A stretch of 64,000 nucleotides of DNA from Lachnospiraceae bacterium FE2018 (GCA_000702845.1 JNKK01000004.1:1-64000); one strand, 5' to 3'; positions 27,517-38,518 are shown, numbered from the stretch's first letter. Translations and numbers: made by a program. Notes: generated by a model not told the origin, from the letters alone.

Positions 27517-30500
27517 TCAGTCTTCCTGCGCTTTGAGTTTTTCGTAGCGTTCCTGTGCCTGTTCTGCACCGAGTGAGAAGAGTTCTTTTGCGTTCTCCGG
27601 GAAGGTGCGCTTCAGGGATGCGAAACGGACCTCGCCGTCCATGAAATCTTCGTAAGACATTGTCGGTGCCTTGGAATCCATGACAAACTTCGGTTCAGCG
27701 TTCGGGTTGTACCGGTACAGATTCCAGTAGCCGGATTCAACGGCACGCTTCATCTCATCCTGAACCTTGTCCATACCGCATTTCAGACCATGCGCGGTAC
27801 ATGGAGCATATGCGATGATGATACTCGGTCCCTTGAACTGTTCGGCTTCATGAATCGCTTTAACCAGCTGTGCGTTATCCGCGCCCATTGCAACCTGCGC
27901 GACGTAAACATTTCCGTAGGTCATCAGCATACCGCCGAGATCTTTCTTCGGGCGGCGTTTGCCGGATGCGGCAAATTCTGCGACAGCACCGATCTGGGTC
28001 GCCTTGGAAGACTGTCCGCCGGTGTTGGAGTAGACTTCTGTATCAACGATGAGGACATTCAGATCCTCGCCGGTTGAGAAGACATGGTCAAGGCCGCCGA
28101 ATCCGATATCGTATGCCCAGCCGTCTCCGCCGTACATCCAGAAAGTCTTCTTGGACAGCTGGTCTTTGCGCTTCAGGATAGCACGTGCCTGATCATCATC
28201 CTGCGTCTCAAGTGCTTCGACCAGTGCACGGCTTGCCGGTGCGGATGCATCAAAATCATCATAGGTGGCAAGCCAGTTGTCAATGGCAGCGAGAACTTTC
28301 TCATCCTTGCAGTCTGCGCGGTAATCCTCAATGCGCATTTTCTGCAGCGTCCGCTGCTGACGGACGGAGAGCAGCATACCGAGTGAGAACTCGGCGTTGT
28401 CTTCAAACAGGGAATTAGACCATGCCGGTCCGTGTCCGTTCTTGTTGGTCGTGTAGGAGATGCCCGGCATAGCGCTTGCCCATGCCTGTGAGCATCCGGT
28501 CGCATTTGCCCAGTATACACGGTCGCCGAAGAGCTGTGTCAGAAGCTTCGCATACGGAGTCTCGCCGCAGCCCGCGCATGCGCCGGAGAACTCAACGAGC
28601 GGCTGACGGAACTGACTTCCTTTTACGGTGTACGGGTTGAAGAGGTCGCCCTTGTCGGACAGTGTCAGAGCATAGTCCCAGGAAGCCGGTGTCGCAGGAT
28701 CATCCTGGATCGGAACCATCGTAAGTGCCTTGTCCTTTGCCGGACAGCTGTACGCACAGGATCCGCAGCCGGTGCAGTCCATCGTACTGATCTGCATGCT
28801 GTACCAGAGACCTTCTGCCTGTTTGCCTTTTGCCGGAACGAGTTTCATATCTGCCGGAGCAGCATTCTTTTCTTCTTCTGTCAGCAGGTACGGACGGATG
28901 ACCGCATGCGGACATACATACGCGCATTTATTGCACTGCAGACATTTCTCCGCATCCCAGACCGGGATGTGTGTCGCGATGCCGCGCTTTTCAAAAGCTG
29001 TGTATCCCATGTCAAATGCGCCGTCTTCATAGCCGGCAAAGGTACTGACCGGAAGGTCATCGCCTTTCAGCGCATTCATCGGATCAATCATATTTGCGAT
29101 GTAATCAGGAACATCTTTACGTGGCGCCGGAACCGCCGCATCCGCAGATTTCCAGGATTCCGGAACATCAACTTTTACAAGACCGTCTCTGCCTGCGTCA
29201 ATTGCAGCGAGATTCATCTGTACAACGTGGTCACCCTTTTTGAAATAACGTTTTTTCGCCGCATCCTTCATGTAACCGACTGCTTCTTCCGGCGGAACAA
29301 CAGGAACGAGATTGAAGAATGCCGCCTGCAGAACCATGTTGGCGTGGCTGCCAAGACCGAGTTCCTCAGAGATCTTCAGTGCATCAATAATGTACAGTTT
29401 TAAGTTTTTGTCCGCGATCTGGCGGCGTACATGTGCCGGGATGAAATGATCCAGCTCATCAACGCTCCACGGGCAGTTGATGAGGAACGTACCGCCCGGA
29501 TTAATCTCGGAAACTATATCATATTTGTGAATATAGGTCGCATTATGACAGGCAACGAAATCCGCGTGTTTAACATAGTAAGAGGAGCGGATCGGCTTAT
29601 CGCCGAAGCGCAGATGACTCTTGGTAATACCAAAGGATTTCTTAGTGTCATATTCAAAATAAGCCTGCGCAAATTTCGGGGTGTGTTCATTGATGATCAC
29701 AACTGTGTCCTTGTTGGCGCCGACCGTACCGTCGCTGCCAAGTCCCCAGAACTTGCAGGCAACGACATTTCCCTCACCCGGATTGACCGGTTCTTCCGGC
29801 AGGGAAAGATTGGTCACGTCATCAATGATACCGATGGTAAAGTGATCAAGCGGCGTATCCTGTTCCAGATTTTTGAAGACCGCGGCAATCTGTCCCGGTG
29901 TCGTATCCTTGGAGGAAAGACCGTAGCGCCCGCCGACAATGGTCAGATCAGAGCGGCCGAAGAGAGCGGTGCGGACATCCTGATACAGCGGTTCACCGGC
30001 ACTTCCTATTTCCTTTGTGCGGTCAAGCACCGCGATTTTCCTGCAGGTTTCCGGGATAGCATCCAGGAAACGCTTAATGTCAAACGGGCGGAACAGGTGA
30101 ACCTGCAGGAAACCGACCTTTTCACCTTTGGAATTCAGATAATCTACGGTTTCTTCGATCGGTCCTGCGACTGAGCCCATCGCAATGATGACGCGCTCAG
30201 CTTCCGGATCGCCGTAATAATTAAACAGGTGATATTCACGGCCGGTGATCTCACTGATCTTGCCCATATAGTCTTCAACGATATCAGGCAGTTCATTATA
30301 GGCGGTATTGTTCGCCTCGCGGATCTGGAAGTAGATATCGCCGTTCTGAACGGTGTTGCGCAGAAGCGGATGCTCCGGATTCAGCGCGTGATCACGGAAT
30401 GCATCGACAGCATCCATATCCAGAAGATCGTTAAGATCATCATAGTTCATCTGCTCGACCTTTGTGATCTCATGAGATGTACGGAAACCATCAAAGAAAT

Positions 30501-31026
30501 GGATGAAGGGGATCCTGCTCTTAATGGCAGCGAGATGTGCCACGCCGGCAAGGTCCATAACCTCCTGTACACTGCCGGTCGAGAACAGGGCAAAGCCTGT
30601 CTGACGGCAGTTCATAACGTCAGAGTGATCGCCGAAAATAGACATCGCGTGTGTCCCGACGGTTCGGGAAGCTACATGCAGAACTGCCGGGAGACGAGAG
30701 CCGGCGATGCGGTGCAGAACCGGAATCATCAGCATCAGTCCCTGTGCAGAGGTGAAACTCGTCGCAAGCGCACCGGTTTCCAGCGCACCGTGCACAGCGC
30801 CGATCGCACCGGCCTCAGACTGCATCTCAACCAGCCGGACAGGCTGTCCGAACATATTACGCTTGCCGTTTGCCGCCCAGACGTCCGTCTTACCGGCCAT
30901 CGGAGAGGAGGGTGTGATCGGATAAATCGCTGCCACCTCAGTAAAGGCATATGCAATATAAGCTGCGGCTTCGTTGCCGTCAACCGTAACGTATTTGCGA
31001 ACCTTATCGTTCGTAGTCGATCCCAT
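27517..31026 (-). CDS. nifJ: Pyruvate:ferredoxin (flavodoxin) oxidoreductase
   Basis: It oxidises pyruvate to acetyl-CoA and CO2 and reduces ferredoxin, the central carbon and electron step in anaerobes. All domains are in one 1169-residue chain. The N-terminal pyruvate-binding region includes YPITPSSPMA near residue 34. Two ferredoxin-type cluster motifs follow, CLQCNKCAYVCP near 693 and CTGCGSCAYSCP near 748. The TPP-binding C-terminal domain has CAGCGETPYAK and GDGWAYDIG near 965. The ATG at 31026 has AAAGGAATGG upstream. An AT-rich TTGACA/TATAAT-like region lies in the 98-bp gap before it, so it may have its own promoter as well as read-through from the upstream genes. Confidence 0.96.
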   Translation of the reverse strand: MGSTTNDKVRKYVTVDGNEAAAYIAYAFTEVAAIYPITPSSPMAGKTDVWAANGKRNMFGQPVRLVEMQSEAGAIGAVHGALETGALATSFTSAQGLMLMIPVLHRIAGSRLPAVLHVASRTVGTHAMSIFGDHSDVMNCRQTGFALFSTGSVQEVMDLAGVAHLAAIKSRIPFIHFFDGFRTSHEITKVEQMNYDDLNDLLDMDAVDAFRDHALNPEHPLLRNTVQNGDIYFQIREANNTAYNELPDIVEDYMGKISEITGREYHLFNYYGDPEAERVIIAMGSVAGPIEETVDYLNSKGEKVGFLQVHLFRPFDIKRFLDAIPETCRKIAVLDRTKEIGSAGEPLYQDVRTALFGRSDLTIVGGRYGLSSKDTTPGQIAAVFKNLEQDTPLDHFTIGIIDDVTNLSLPEEPVNPGEGNVVACKFWGLGSDGTVGANKDTVVIINEHTPKFAQAYFEYDTKKSFGITKSHLRFGDKPIRSSYYVKHADFVACHNATYIHKYDIVSEINPGGTFLINCPWSVDELDHFIPAHVRRQIADKNLKLYIIDALKISEELGLGSHANMVLQAAFFNLVPVVPPEEAVGYMKDAAKKRYFKKGDHVVQMNLAAIDAGRDGLVKVDVPESWKSADAAVPAPRKDVPDYIANMIDPMNALKGDDLPVSTFAGYEDGAFDMGYTAFEKRGIATHIPVWDAEKCLQCNKCAYVCPHAVIRPYLLTEEEKNAAPADMKLVPAKGKQAEGLWYSMQISTMDCTGCGSCAYSCPAKDKALTMVPIQDDPATPASWDYALTLSDKGDLFNPYTVKGSQFRQPLVEFSGACAGCGETPYAKLLTQLFGDRVYWANATGCSQAWASAMPGISYTTNKNGHGPAWSNSLFEDNAEFSLGMLLSVRQQRTLQKMRIEDYRADCKDEKVLAAIDNWLATYDDFDASAPASRALVEALETQDDDQARAILKRKDQLSKKTFWMYGGDGWAYDIGFGGLDHVFSTGEDLNVLIVDTEVYSNTGGQSSKATQIGAVAEFAASGKRRPKKDLGGMLMTYGNVYVAQVAMGADNAQLVKAIHEAEQFKGPSIIIAYAPCTAHGLKCGMDKVQDEMKRAVESGYWNLYRYNPNAEPKFVMDSKAPTMSYEDFMDGEVRFASLKRTFPENAKELFSLGAEQAQERYEKLKAQED

Positions 31027-31124
31027 TATTATCCATTCCTTTCTGTTTTAATATACAGTTATATATTATACATATTCTGTCAAACAAAAGCATGCCGCAA
31101 TGCATATTCTCTGAACACGACTTA

Positions 31125-33623
31125 TTAAGCTGTTTCAATAGCCGCATCCTGCTGCAGACCGAGACGTTCAACAGCCTGTTCACGCATCTTGTACTTCTGA
31201 ATCTTTCCGGCGTCGTTCATCGGGAAGCCGTCGACAAAATCGATATATTTCGGAACTTTATGCTTGGCCATGTGGTCCAGAATAAACTGTTTCATTTCTT
31301 CAACAGTCATTTCCTCATTTTCCTTGAGAATAATGCAGGCCATGATTTCTTCGCCCATCGCCTTGTCCGGAACGCCGATCACCTGTACATCGCTTACCTT
31401 CGGATGTGTATAGATGAATTCTTCGATTTCCTTCGGGTAAATGTTTTCGCCTCCGCGGATGATCATATCTTTCAGGCGGCCTGTGATGCGGTAATTACCT
31501 TCCGGTGTGCGGCAGGCAAGGTCTCCGGTATGGAGCCATCCATCTGCGTCGATAGCAGAGGAGGTTGCCTTCGGCATCTTGTAATAACCTTTCATGATGT
31601 TATAACCGCGCGCGACAAATTCGCCGATGACATCATCCGGGCAGTCTTCGCCGGTTTCCGGATCGATGATCTTGCACTCGACTTCCGGGAAAGCGCTGCC
31701 GACTGTGGAGACACGCACTTCAAGGGAGTCTGTCGTGCGGCTCATTGTGCAGCCCGGCGCAGCTTCTGTCTGTCCGTAGACGATGACGATTTCCTTCATG
31801 TTCATCTTGTCGACGACGTCTTTCATGACAGCAATCGGGCAGGGGCTTCCCGCCATAATGCCGGTCCGCATATAACTGAAATCAGTCTTTTCGAAGTCCG
31901 GATGATTCAGCATTGCGATAAACATCGTGGGCACGCCGTTAAATGCTGTGATGTGTTCGTCATTTACACACGCAAGCGATGACTTCGGAGAGAAGTACGG
32001 AATCGGCAGAATGGTTCCGCCGTGTGTCATGGTTGATGTCATCGAGAGGACCATGCCGAAGCAGTGGAACATCGGGACCTGGATCATCATGCGGTCTGCG
32101 GTGGAGAGATCCATGCTGTCGCCGATGGTCTTGCCGTTATTGATAATATTATAGTGGGTCAGCATGACGCCTTTCGGGAATCCTGTCGTACCGGATGTGT
32201 ACTGCATGTTGCAGACATCATTGACATCTACCTCGGCAGCCATACGGCGGACTTCTTCGATCGGCGTATTTTCTGCGTAAGCCCGGGTTTCTTCGAGCGT
32301 GAGCGCGCCCGGCATGCGGAAACCTACAGTGACAACGTTGCGCAGGAACGGCAGGCGTTTTGCGTGGAGCGGTTCACCGGGTTTCTTGCCTTTCAGTTCC
32401 GGACAGATCTCGTTGATGATTTCGACATAGTTGGAATCACGGTAGCCGTCAATCATGACCAGCGTATGTGTGTCAGACTGACGAAGCAGATACTCTGCCT
32501 CATGAATCTTATATGCGGTATTCATGGTTACCAGAACCGCACCGATTTTTGTCGCCGCCCAGAATGTAAGATACCACGCAGGAACATTTGTCGCCCAGAT
32601 CGAGACTTTCGAACCGGCCTTGACACCGAGCGAAACAAGTGCGCGCGCAAATTCATCGACGTCGTCACGGAACTGACTGTAGGTACGCGTATAATCCAGC
32701 GTTGTATATTTAATGGCAGTCTGATCCGGGAAGTTCTCGACCATTGTGTCAAGCACCTGTGAGAAGGTCTTGTCAATCAGGGCATATTTTTCCCATACGT
32801 AGTTGCCGGTGTGCCGGTTGTTCCAGTACAGATGTTTTTTTGCAAGCCTGGTGCTCTCATAGTTTTTGAGGCAGCGGTAGTAGTGGTTCAGAATAATCTC
32901 GATGTCCTCAAGTTCCGGCATCCAGTCCGGATTCCACTCCAGCGAGATAAATCCGTCATAATTAACCGAACGGAGTGCATTCATCATTTCCTGAATCGGG
33001 AGATCGCCTTCACCGATGAGTTCTGAGACATATTCATTGTCTTCCTTTCGGAAGTCATGAATATGGACATGATGAACATAGGCGCCGAGATTTGTGATGG
33101 TTACTTCCGGATTTTCGCCGCCGGTCACATAGGTGTGATGCATATCCCAGAGTGCGGCAAGACGGTCATCGGCAAAGCGGTCAAGCAGATCACGGAGATG
33201 TTCCGTGTTGCCGTAAAAGCCGTCTGTCTCGACAAGCAGTACAACCGGTGCGCTGCCGATCATTTCAAGATGTCTGCGGATTGCCTGTTCACAGATTTCA
33301 TGTTCAACACAGTGCGTGTGCATGCCGATGTTCGGGATGCCGAGATTTACAGCCACGTTGATGCTTTCCTGTAATTCTACAGCAAACTCAGGGGATGTAA
33401 AATCGGTGGATGTGCTGATGCAGGGAAGTGAGAGAGACTGTCCGGCGAGATTTCTTCTGGTCGATGCAGCCATCTCAGGGTTGGTCGGACTTACTTTTCC
33501 ATGAAAGACCGGTCCTCTGACGTTGTAAAGTTCGATGCCGTTCAGACGCGCATCTACTGCAGCTTCTACCATATTTGCCCAGCTGTAATCATTCCAGTAC
33601 TGGATGGAAAATGAAAGTTTCAC
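31125..33623 (-). CDS. Fusion of TIM-barrel epimerase-like domain and acyl-CoA synthetase
   Basis: The 832-residue protein joins two unrelated enzymes. Residues 1 to about 265 are a xylose-isomerase-type TIM barrel of the sugar phosphate isomerase/epimerase kind, with possible metal ligands in VETDGF, DMHHTYV and HIHDFR and in SLEWNPDW. Residues about 285-820 are an AMP-forming acyl-CoA synthetase: YTSGTTGFPKG near 474, YGQTEAAP near 620, TGDLACR and TGRLKDMIIRGGENI near 715, and a catalytic Lys in NDAGKIQKYKMRE. The start is GTG at 33623 with AGGAGGA upstream. No stop or frame change marks the junction, so it is one gene. Neither substrate is known; it lies 49 bp after the LeuA-like gene in one likely operon. 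Confidence 0.85.
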   Translation of the reverse strand: MKLSFSIQYWNDYSWANMVEAAVDARLNGIELYNVRGPVFHGKVSPTNPEMAASTRRNLAGQSLSLPCISTSTDFTSPEFAVELQESINVAVNLGIPNIGMHTHCVEHEICEQAIRRHLEMIGSAPVVLLVETDGFYGNTEHLRDLLDRFADDRLAALWDMHHTYVTGGENPEVTITNLGAYVHHVHIHDFRKEDNEYVSELIGEGDLPIQEMMNALRSVNYDGFISLEWNPDWMPELEDIEIILNHYYRCLKNYESTRLAKKHLYWNNRHTGNYVWEKYALIDKTFSQVLDTMVENFPDQTAIKYTTLDYTRTYSQFRDDVDEFARALVSLGVKAGSKVSIWATNVPAWYLTFWAATKIGAVLVTMNTAYKIHEAEYLLRQSDTHTLVMIDGYRDSNYVEIINEICPELKGKKPGEPLHAKRLPFLRNVVTVGFRMPGALTLEETRAYAENTPIEEVRRMAAEVDVNDVCNMQYTSGTTGFPKGVMLTHYNIINNGKTIGDSMDLSTADRMMIQVPMFHCFGMVLSMTSTMTHGGTILPIPYFSPKSSLACVNDEHITAFNGVPTMFIAMLNHPDFEKTDFSYMRTGIMAGSPCPIAVMKDVVDKMNMKEIVIVYGQTEAAPGCTMSRTTDSLEVRVSTVGSAFPEVECKIIDPETGEDCPDDVIGEFVARGYNIMKGYYKMPKATSSAIDADGWLHTGDLACRTPEGNYRITGRLKDMIIRGGENIYPKEIEEFIYTHPKVSDVQVIGVPDKAMGEEIMACIILKENEEMTVEEMKQFILDHMAKHKVPKYIDFVDGFPMNDAGKIQKYKMREQAVERLGLQQDAAIETA

Positions 33624-33672
33624 GTGTAATTCCTCCTGTTTATCGAAAACTGATCATGCAGTCAGATGTTTT

Positions 33673-35082
33673 TTATAATTCCTCTTCATAAACAATCTTG
33701 TTCAGCGCACTGATGTATGCACGGATCGAAGCGCCGATGATGTCGGTGGAAATTCCGTTTCCGGAATATACATGTCCGTGCGCACGCAGTTTCACAAGTG
33801 CGCTGCCCATCGCGTCGCGTCCTTCTGTAACAGTCTGAATCTGGAAATCATCGAGTTCATAATGGTGGCCGATAATCTGTTCAATTGCGAGAAATGCTGC
33901 ATCAATCGGTCCGTCGCCGACGCCGACGCCGCGAAGTTTCTCGCCTTTTTTATCGAGTACAATATTCGCAGTCGCAGTAATGATATTTCCACTGTTAATG
34001 ACATAGTTGTCGATCCGGTAAGTGGACGGAACCTGAAGGGCAGAGCTGGCAACAATCGCATCCAGTTCTCTGGTTCCGACGAACTGCTTCTTGACCGCAA
34101 CCCGGCAGAAAGCTTCATAAACCTTGGCATTGTCTTCTTCGCTCAGGTCATAGCCGAGCTGTCTGACAACCTTGGAGACCTCACTGATATCATCATTTAC
34201 ATCCAGTGTCACATTGGCAATATCGCCCATACCGATCGATGCGAATGAGGATTCTTCTTCTTTTGGCTGCAGCATCTTTTTCAGCTGTCCGACAGAACGG
34301 TTCAGTTCTGTTGTGCGCAGATTGGATGCGATATCCAGATCGGCACCTTTTGTCTGAATGAAGCGGGAAGCTTTTTCAACAGACGGGAATTCAGTCGGCA
34401 GAGCTGTACATTTGATTCCGGATGCACCGTTTTCAATTGCCGCAGCGGCACAGGCGATTCCCATATCCATGTGATCGCTGATCTGAACAAACAGTTTTAC
34501 ATCGGAAAGAGCAGGGACGTTCTCTTTGACACTGCTGACAAAACTGCCGAATTCATTCGGGAGCATAACACCTGCTGTATCACAGAGTGTGATCTTATTT
34601 GCACCGGCTTCAATTGCGGCCGCAACGATCGTATAAAGAAAATCAGATTCTGCGCGGGTAGCATCTGCAGCGATGAATTCCACGTGTTCACAGAGGGATT
34701 TGCATTTTGCGACCTGAGCCTTAACTGCCTCCAGCATCGCAGGCGCTTTTTTGTGACTCGCATATTCCATCTGAACCGTAGAGACAGGCGCGTATACAGC
34801 GAGACGCGGCTGCTTTGCCGCGCTGATGCTGTTCCAGGTCATTTCAACATCACCGGACGCCGCATCTACCTCAGCACACAGAATCACATTGACTGTTGCT
34901 GCAATTGTCTTATTTGTAAGTACTTCAGCCTTTGTTCCGGAGATCGGAGGAAGCTCGATAACGTCAACGTTCAGCCGGTCAAGTGTACGGGCTATTTCAA
35001 GCTTTTCCTTAAAGGAAAGCGCTGTGTTCTTCAGTGAACCGGATTCCCGAAGGGTTACATCGATGATTTTGATCGTTCTCAT
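33673..35082 (-). CDS. Divergent 2-isopropylmalate synthase-like protein (HMGL barrel + LeuA regulatory domain)
   Basis: The 469-residue protein has an N-terminal HMGL-like barrel (1 to about 280) and a C-terminal LeuA dimerisation/regulatory domain (about 360-465, with GVGDGPIDAAF, DAMGSALVKL and SGNGISTDII). The usual active-site signatures are altered. The RDG-x-Q loop reads LRESGSLKN (11-19), keeping Arg12 but with Glu13 for Asp. The metal-binding HxHND reads SDHMD (202-206), losing the first His. It may condense a different pair of substrates or be non-catalytic. A Leu-type T-box and promoter lie directly upstream, which ties expression to leucine. AAGGAG precedes the ATG at 35082. Confidence 0.75.
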   Translation of the reverse strand: MRTIKIIDVTLRESGSLKNTALSFKEKLEIARTLDRLNVDVIELPPISGTKAEVLTNKTIAATVNVILCAEVDAASGDVEMTWNSISAAKQPRLAVYAPVSTVQMEYASHKKAPAMLEAVKAQVAKCKSLCEHVEFIAADATRAESDFLYTIVAAAIEAGANKITLCDTAGVMLPNEFGSFVSSVKENVPALSDVKLFVQISDHMDMGIACAAAAIENGASGIKCTALPTEFPSVEKASRFIQTKGADLDIASNLRTTELNRSVGQLKKMLQPKEEESSFASIGMGDIANVTLDVNDDISEVSKVVRQLGYDLSEEDNAKVYEAFCRVAVKKQFVGTRELDAIVASSALQVPSTYRIDNYVINSGNIITATANIVLDKKGEKLRGVGVGDGPIDAAFLAIEQIIGHHYELDDFQIQTVTEGRDAMGSALVKLRAHGHVYSGNGISTDIIGASIRAYISALNKIVYEEEL

Positions 35083-35161
35083 GGTTTGATTCTCCTTTGC
35101 TTGATTGATTTCTTCTCCGGTAACTGATCAGACTGATGCAATCCGATCATTGCTGATGCGC

Positions 35162-35462
35162 AAAAAATCCCGGAGATCTAAACAAGTGTTTAAATCTCCG
35201 GGACGACAAAACTTAACTCTATCGCGGTACCACCCGGATTGCCGCAGGAAGTGCGGCCACTCAGCAGCGCTCATGTAAGCGCCCGGCCATGATTACGGAG
35301 CCAGCCGGATTTCCTTACTTGACACAACGTTTTCAGGAAATCTGCTCAGGCAGGAGACTGCGGACTCTGTTCGCACGCTGACTCGCATCAACCGTCAGCT
35401 TTCTGAAGTGGTAGACAGAACGCATAGTGCCGTCATCGCATTTATCTGGAAGAATCCAGCTA
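35162..35462 (-). promoter_or_regulatory. T-box riboswitch, Leu type, of the LeuA-like operon
   Basis: On the minus strand the T-box core CCGGGTGGTACCGCGAT lies at 35221-35237. The terminator hairpin CCCGGAGAT...ATCTCCGGG is at 35169-35202 with its T-run at 35162-35167. The likely specifier is CTC (Leu) at 35354-35356, followed by CTGCCTGAGC, the same frame of reference as TTC in the pheST T-box of this window. Uncharged tRNA-Leu would allow read-through into the LeuA-like gene and probably the two genes behind it. Confidence 0.88.
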
Positions 35463-35469
35463 AATAGGT

Positions 35470-35498
35470 ATTTTAATGGAACCACTGGAAAAAGTCAA
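35470..35498 (-). promoter_or_regulatory. Promoter of the Leu T-box operon
   Basis: On the minus strand TTGACT (35493-35498), 17 bp, TAAAAT (35470-35475). Transcription would begin near 35462. From 35499 to 35578 nothing else is recognised. Confidence 0.75.
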
Positions 35499-35578
35499 TA
35501 ATATTATCACTTTCTCTTGTTTCTTTTTTGATGCATCTGTAGAATAATAAACAAGCGTGCAGATTCAGTGAAAATTGA

Positions 35579-36754
35579 TTATGTGCAGAACTCTCTCAAG
35601 GAGAAGATTACTATCTGGTGCTCACCATAGAAATCAGGAGATATAGTTCCGGATACATTAATCTTAAGGATTTCATTCTTACAGATCACATTTGTGATTA
35701 TGTCGGACATCAGGTCACATATAAAGAAGCTGTTTCAGAAACTTGTACCGAGCCCGGCAATAACCCACATTATTTCTGCCCGGTTTGTGAAAAATGCTTT
35801 GCTGATAAAAACGCCGGACAGGAAATAGAGGATCCAGATACGCTTATTATTCCTGCACATCATAACTGGGGAGAGTGGGAAGAGTCGAAAGCGGCGACAT
35901 GTTCTGCAGACGGGGAGGAACAAAGAATCTGTACGTCAGATCCTTCTCATACGGAATCAAGAGAGATTCCGGCATCGGGTCATATATGGGGAGACTGGGA
36001 AACAGAGGTTCCGGCTACCTGTACTGAAGCGGGAACTGAAATCAGAGTCTGCAGCAAGGACGCGTCACATGTGGAAAGCAGAGAGATTCCGGCAACCGGA
36101 CACGACTGGGACGAATGGACGGTAACCAGAGCGGCGACGACGTCGAAAGAAGGAGAGGAAACCAGAATCTGCAAAAACGATTCGTCTCATATAGAGAGAA
36201 GAATCATTGAGAAACTGCCGCCGGAGTCAGTTGTTTCAGAACCGGATGCTGCTGCAGCCAAAGGTGGCAAGACAGCCGGAACTGTCGCATACGGGCAGGC
36301 TTCCACAGGCAGACAAGTGGAAAACGGACAGTCTGTTACGCAGCCGGAAGGTGTCTTTACAATTACTTCTGCAAGTACAGGCACAGTTGCTTTTACAGCT
36401 TCTGCCAACAAAAAAAGGGTGACAGTTCCTGATGAGATCTCAGTCAGCGGCAGACAATTTGCAGTGACAGAAGTAAGTCCCGGGGCTTTTGCAGGATCCA
36501 GAATACGAACAGTAACAATCGGAAAAAATGTCCGGAAGATCCGGAAGAATGCTTTTAAAAAATCGAAAGTAACAAAACTGGTAATCAAAAGCAAAAATCT
36601 TACAAAAGCATCAGTGAAAGGGTCGCTGAAGGGGTCTAAAATCAAGACCATTCAGATTAAGACAGGATCAAAAAAAGACAATAAAAAATATGTGAAAAAA
36701 TACAAGTCATTTTTCACAAAAAAGAATGCAGGCAAGAAAGTCACTGTAAAATAA
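35579..36754 (+). pseudogene. Remnant of a secreted repeat/BspA-type surface protein
   Basis: The frame is open from 35579, with a possible GTG start at 35618 giving 378 residues. It contains Cys/His-rich repeats of the kind H-x-W-x-x-W...ATC...G...R-x-C...H-x-E-x-R-x-I-P-A-x-GH, about three times (roughly residues 85-195). A BspA-like leucine-rich segment (FAGSRIRTVTIGKNVRKI) follows, then a Lys-rich tail. Such modules occur in large exported proteins of gut Clostridia. No signal peptide, convincing ribosome site or start is present, and the first ~40 residues begin mid-domain. I read it as the 3' part of a gene that lost its beginning, though a short expressed product cannot be excluded. 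Confidence 0.65.
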
Positions 36755-36806
36755 TGCATGGCTGAAAAGCCCCGGTCTTAAAAGAAGAACGGACTTCTGC
36801 CTGTGT

Positions 36807-36835
36807 TGACAAACAACAAAGCGAAGCGTAAAATA
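36807..36835 (+). promoter_or_regulatory. ilvN-ilvC promoter
   Basis: TTGACA (36807-36812), 17 bp, TAAAAT (36830-36835). A leader of about 85 nt precedes ilvN; no T-box core is present in it. Confidence 0.8.
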
Positions 36836-36927
36836 TGGTTCAATGCTGTTTCTATGCAGGCCTGTAAAAGCATCATTCTGCCGGCGGCACAGCAGGTATT
36901 AATTATAAATAAAGAAGGATTCATACC

Positions 36928-37425
36928 ATGAAAAAACGTATTTATCAGCTTCTTGTTGATAACGCATCCGGTGTTCTGAGCCGGATTGCAGGTCTGTTTT
37001 CAAGAAGAGGCTACAACATTGACAGCCTGACTGTCGGCGTTACGGCAGATCCCCGCTATTCACGCATGACCATTGTAAGCTCAGGGGATGATCTGACACT
37101 GGATCAGATCGGAAAGCAGCTTGAAAAGCTGGAAGATGTCCGCGACCTCAAAATTCTGCATGAGAACGAGAGTGTTACACGGGAGCTGGTACTGATCAAA
37201 ATCAAGGCATCACATGAAAACCGCCAGAACATAATCAGCATTGTCAATATCTTCCGCGCGAAGATTGTCGATGTCGGTGTAAATTCTCTTGTCATAGAAC
37301 TGATCGGCACGGACAGCAAACTGAAAGCGTTTTCCGAACTGCTTGAGGGCTATGAGATTCTGGAACTGGCCAGAACCGGACTGACCGGACTGTCCCGCGG
37401 TATGGACGATGTAACTTATCTTTAA
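36928..37425 (+). CDS. ilvN: Acetolactate synthase small (regulatory) subunit
   Basis: It binds valine and controls the large catalytic subunit that makes acetolactate for branched-chain amino acids. The 165-residue protein has an N-terminal ACT domain (about 3-78, starting YQLLVDNASGVLSRIAGLF and including RRGYNIDSL) and the C-terminal small-subunit domain, the normal size. AAAGAAGGA precedes the ATG. ilvC follows after 76 bp. The large subunit (ilvB) is not adjacent, so the partner must be encoded elsewhere. Confidence 0.93.
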   Translation: MKKRIYQLLVDNASGVLSRIAGLFSRRGYNIDSLTVGVTADPRYSRMTIVSSGDDLTLDQIGKQLEKLEDVRDLKILHENESVTRELVLIKIKASHENRQNIISIVNIFRAKIVDVGVNSLVIELIGTDSKLKAFSELLEGYEILELARTGLTGLSRGMDDVTYL

Positions 37426-37498
37426 TTGATCAATAAGTGTGCAAAAGAGAAGCAACTCTTTCACAATAGAGAAACTGACAAAGCAAGTGGAGGAATAA

Positions 37499-38518
<1,020 letters not shown>

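Noticed and set aside
29431-31128. Long plus-strand frames over the PFOR gene
   Set aside because: They are shadows of the PFOR codon pattern; no family resemblance and no translation signals.
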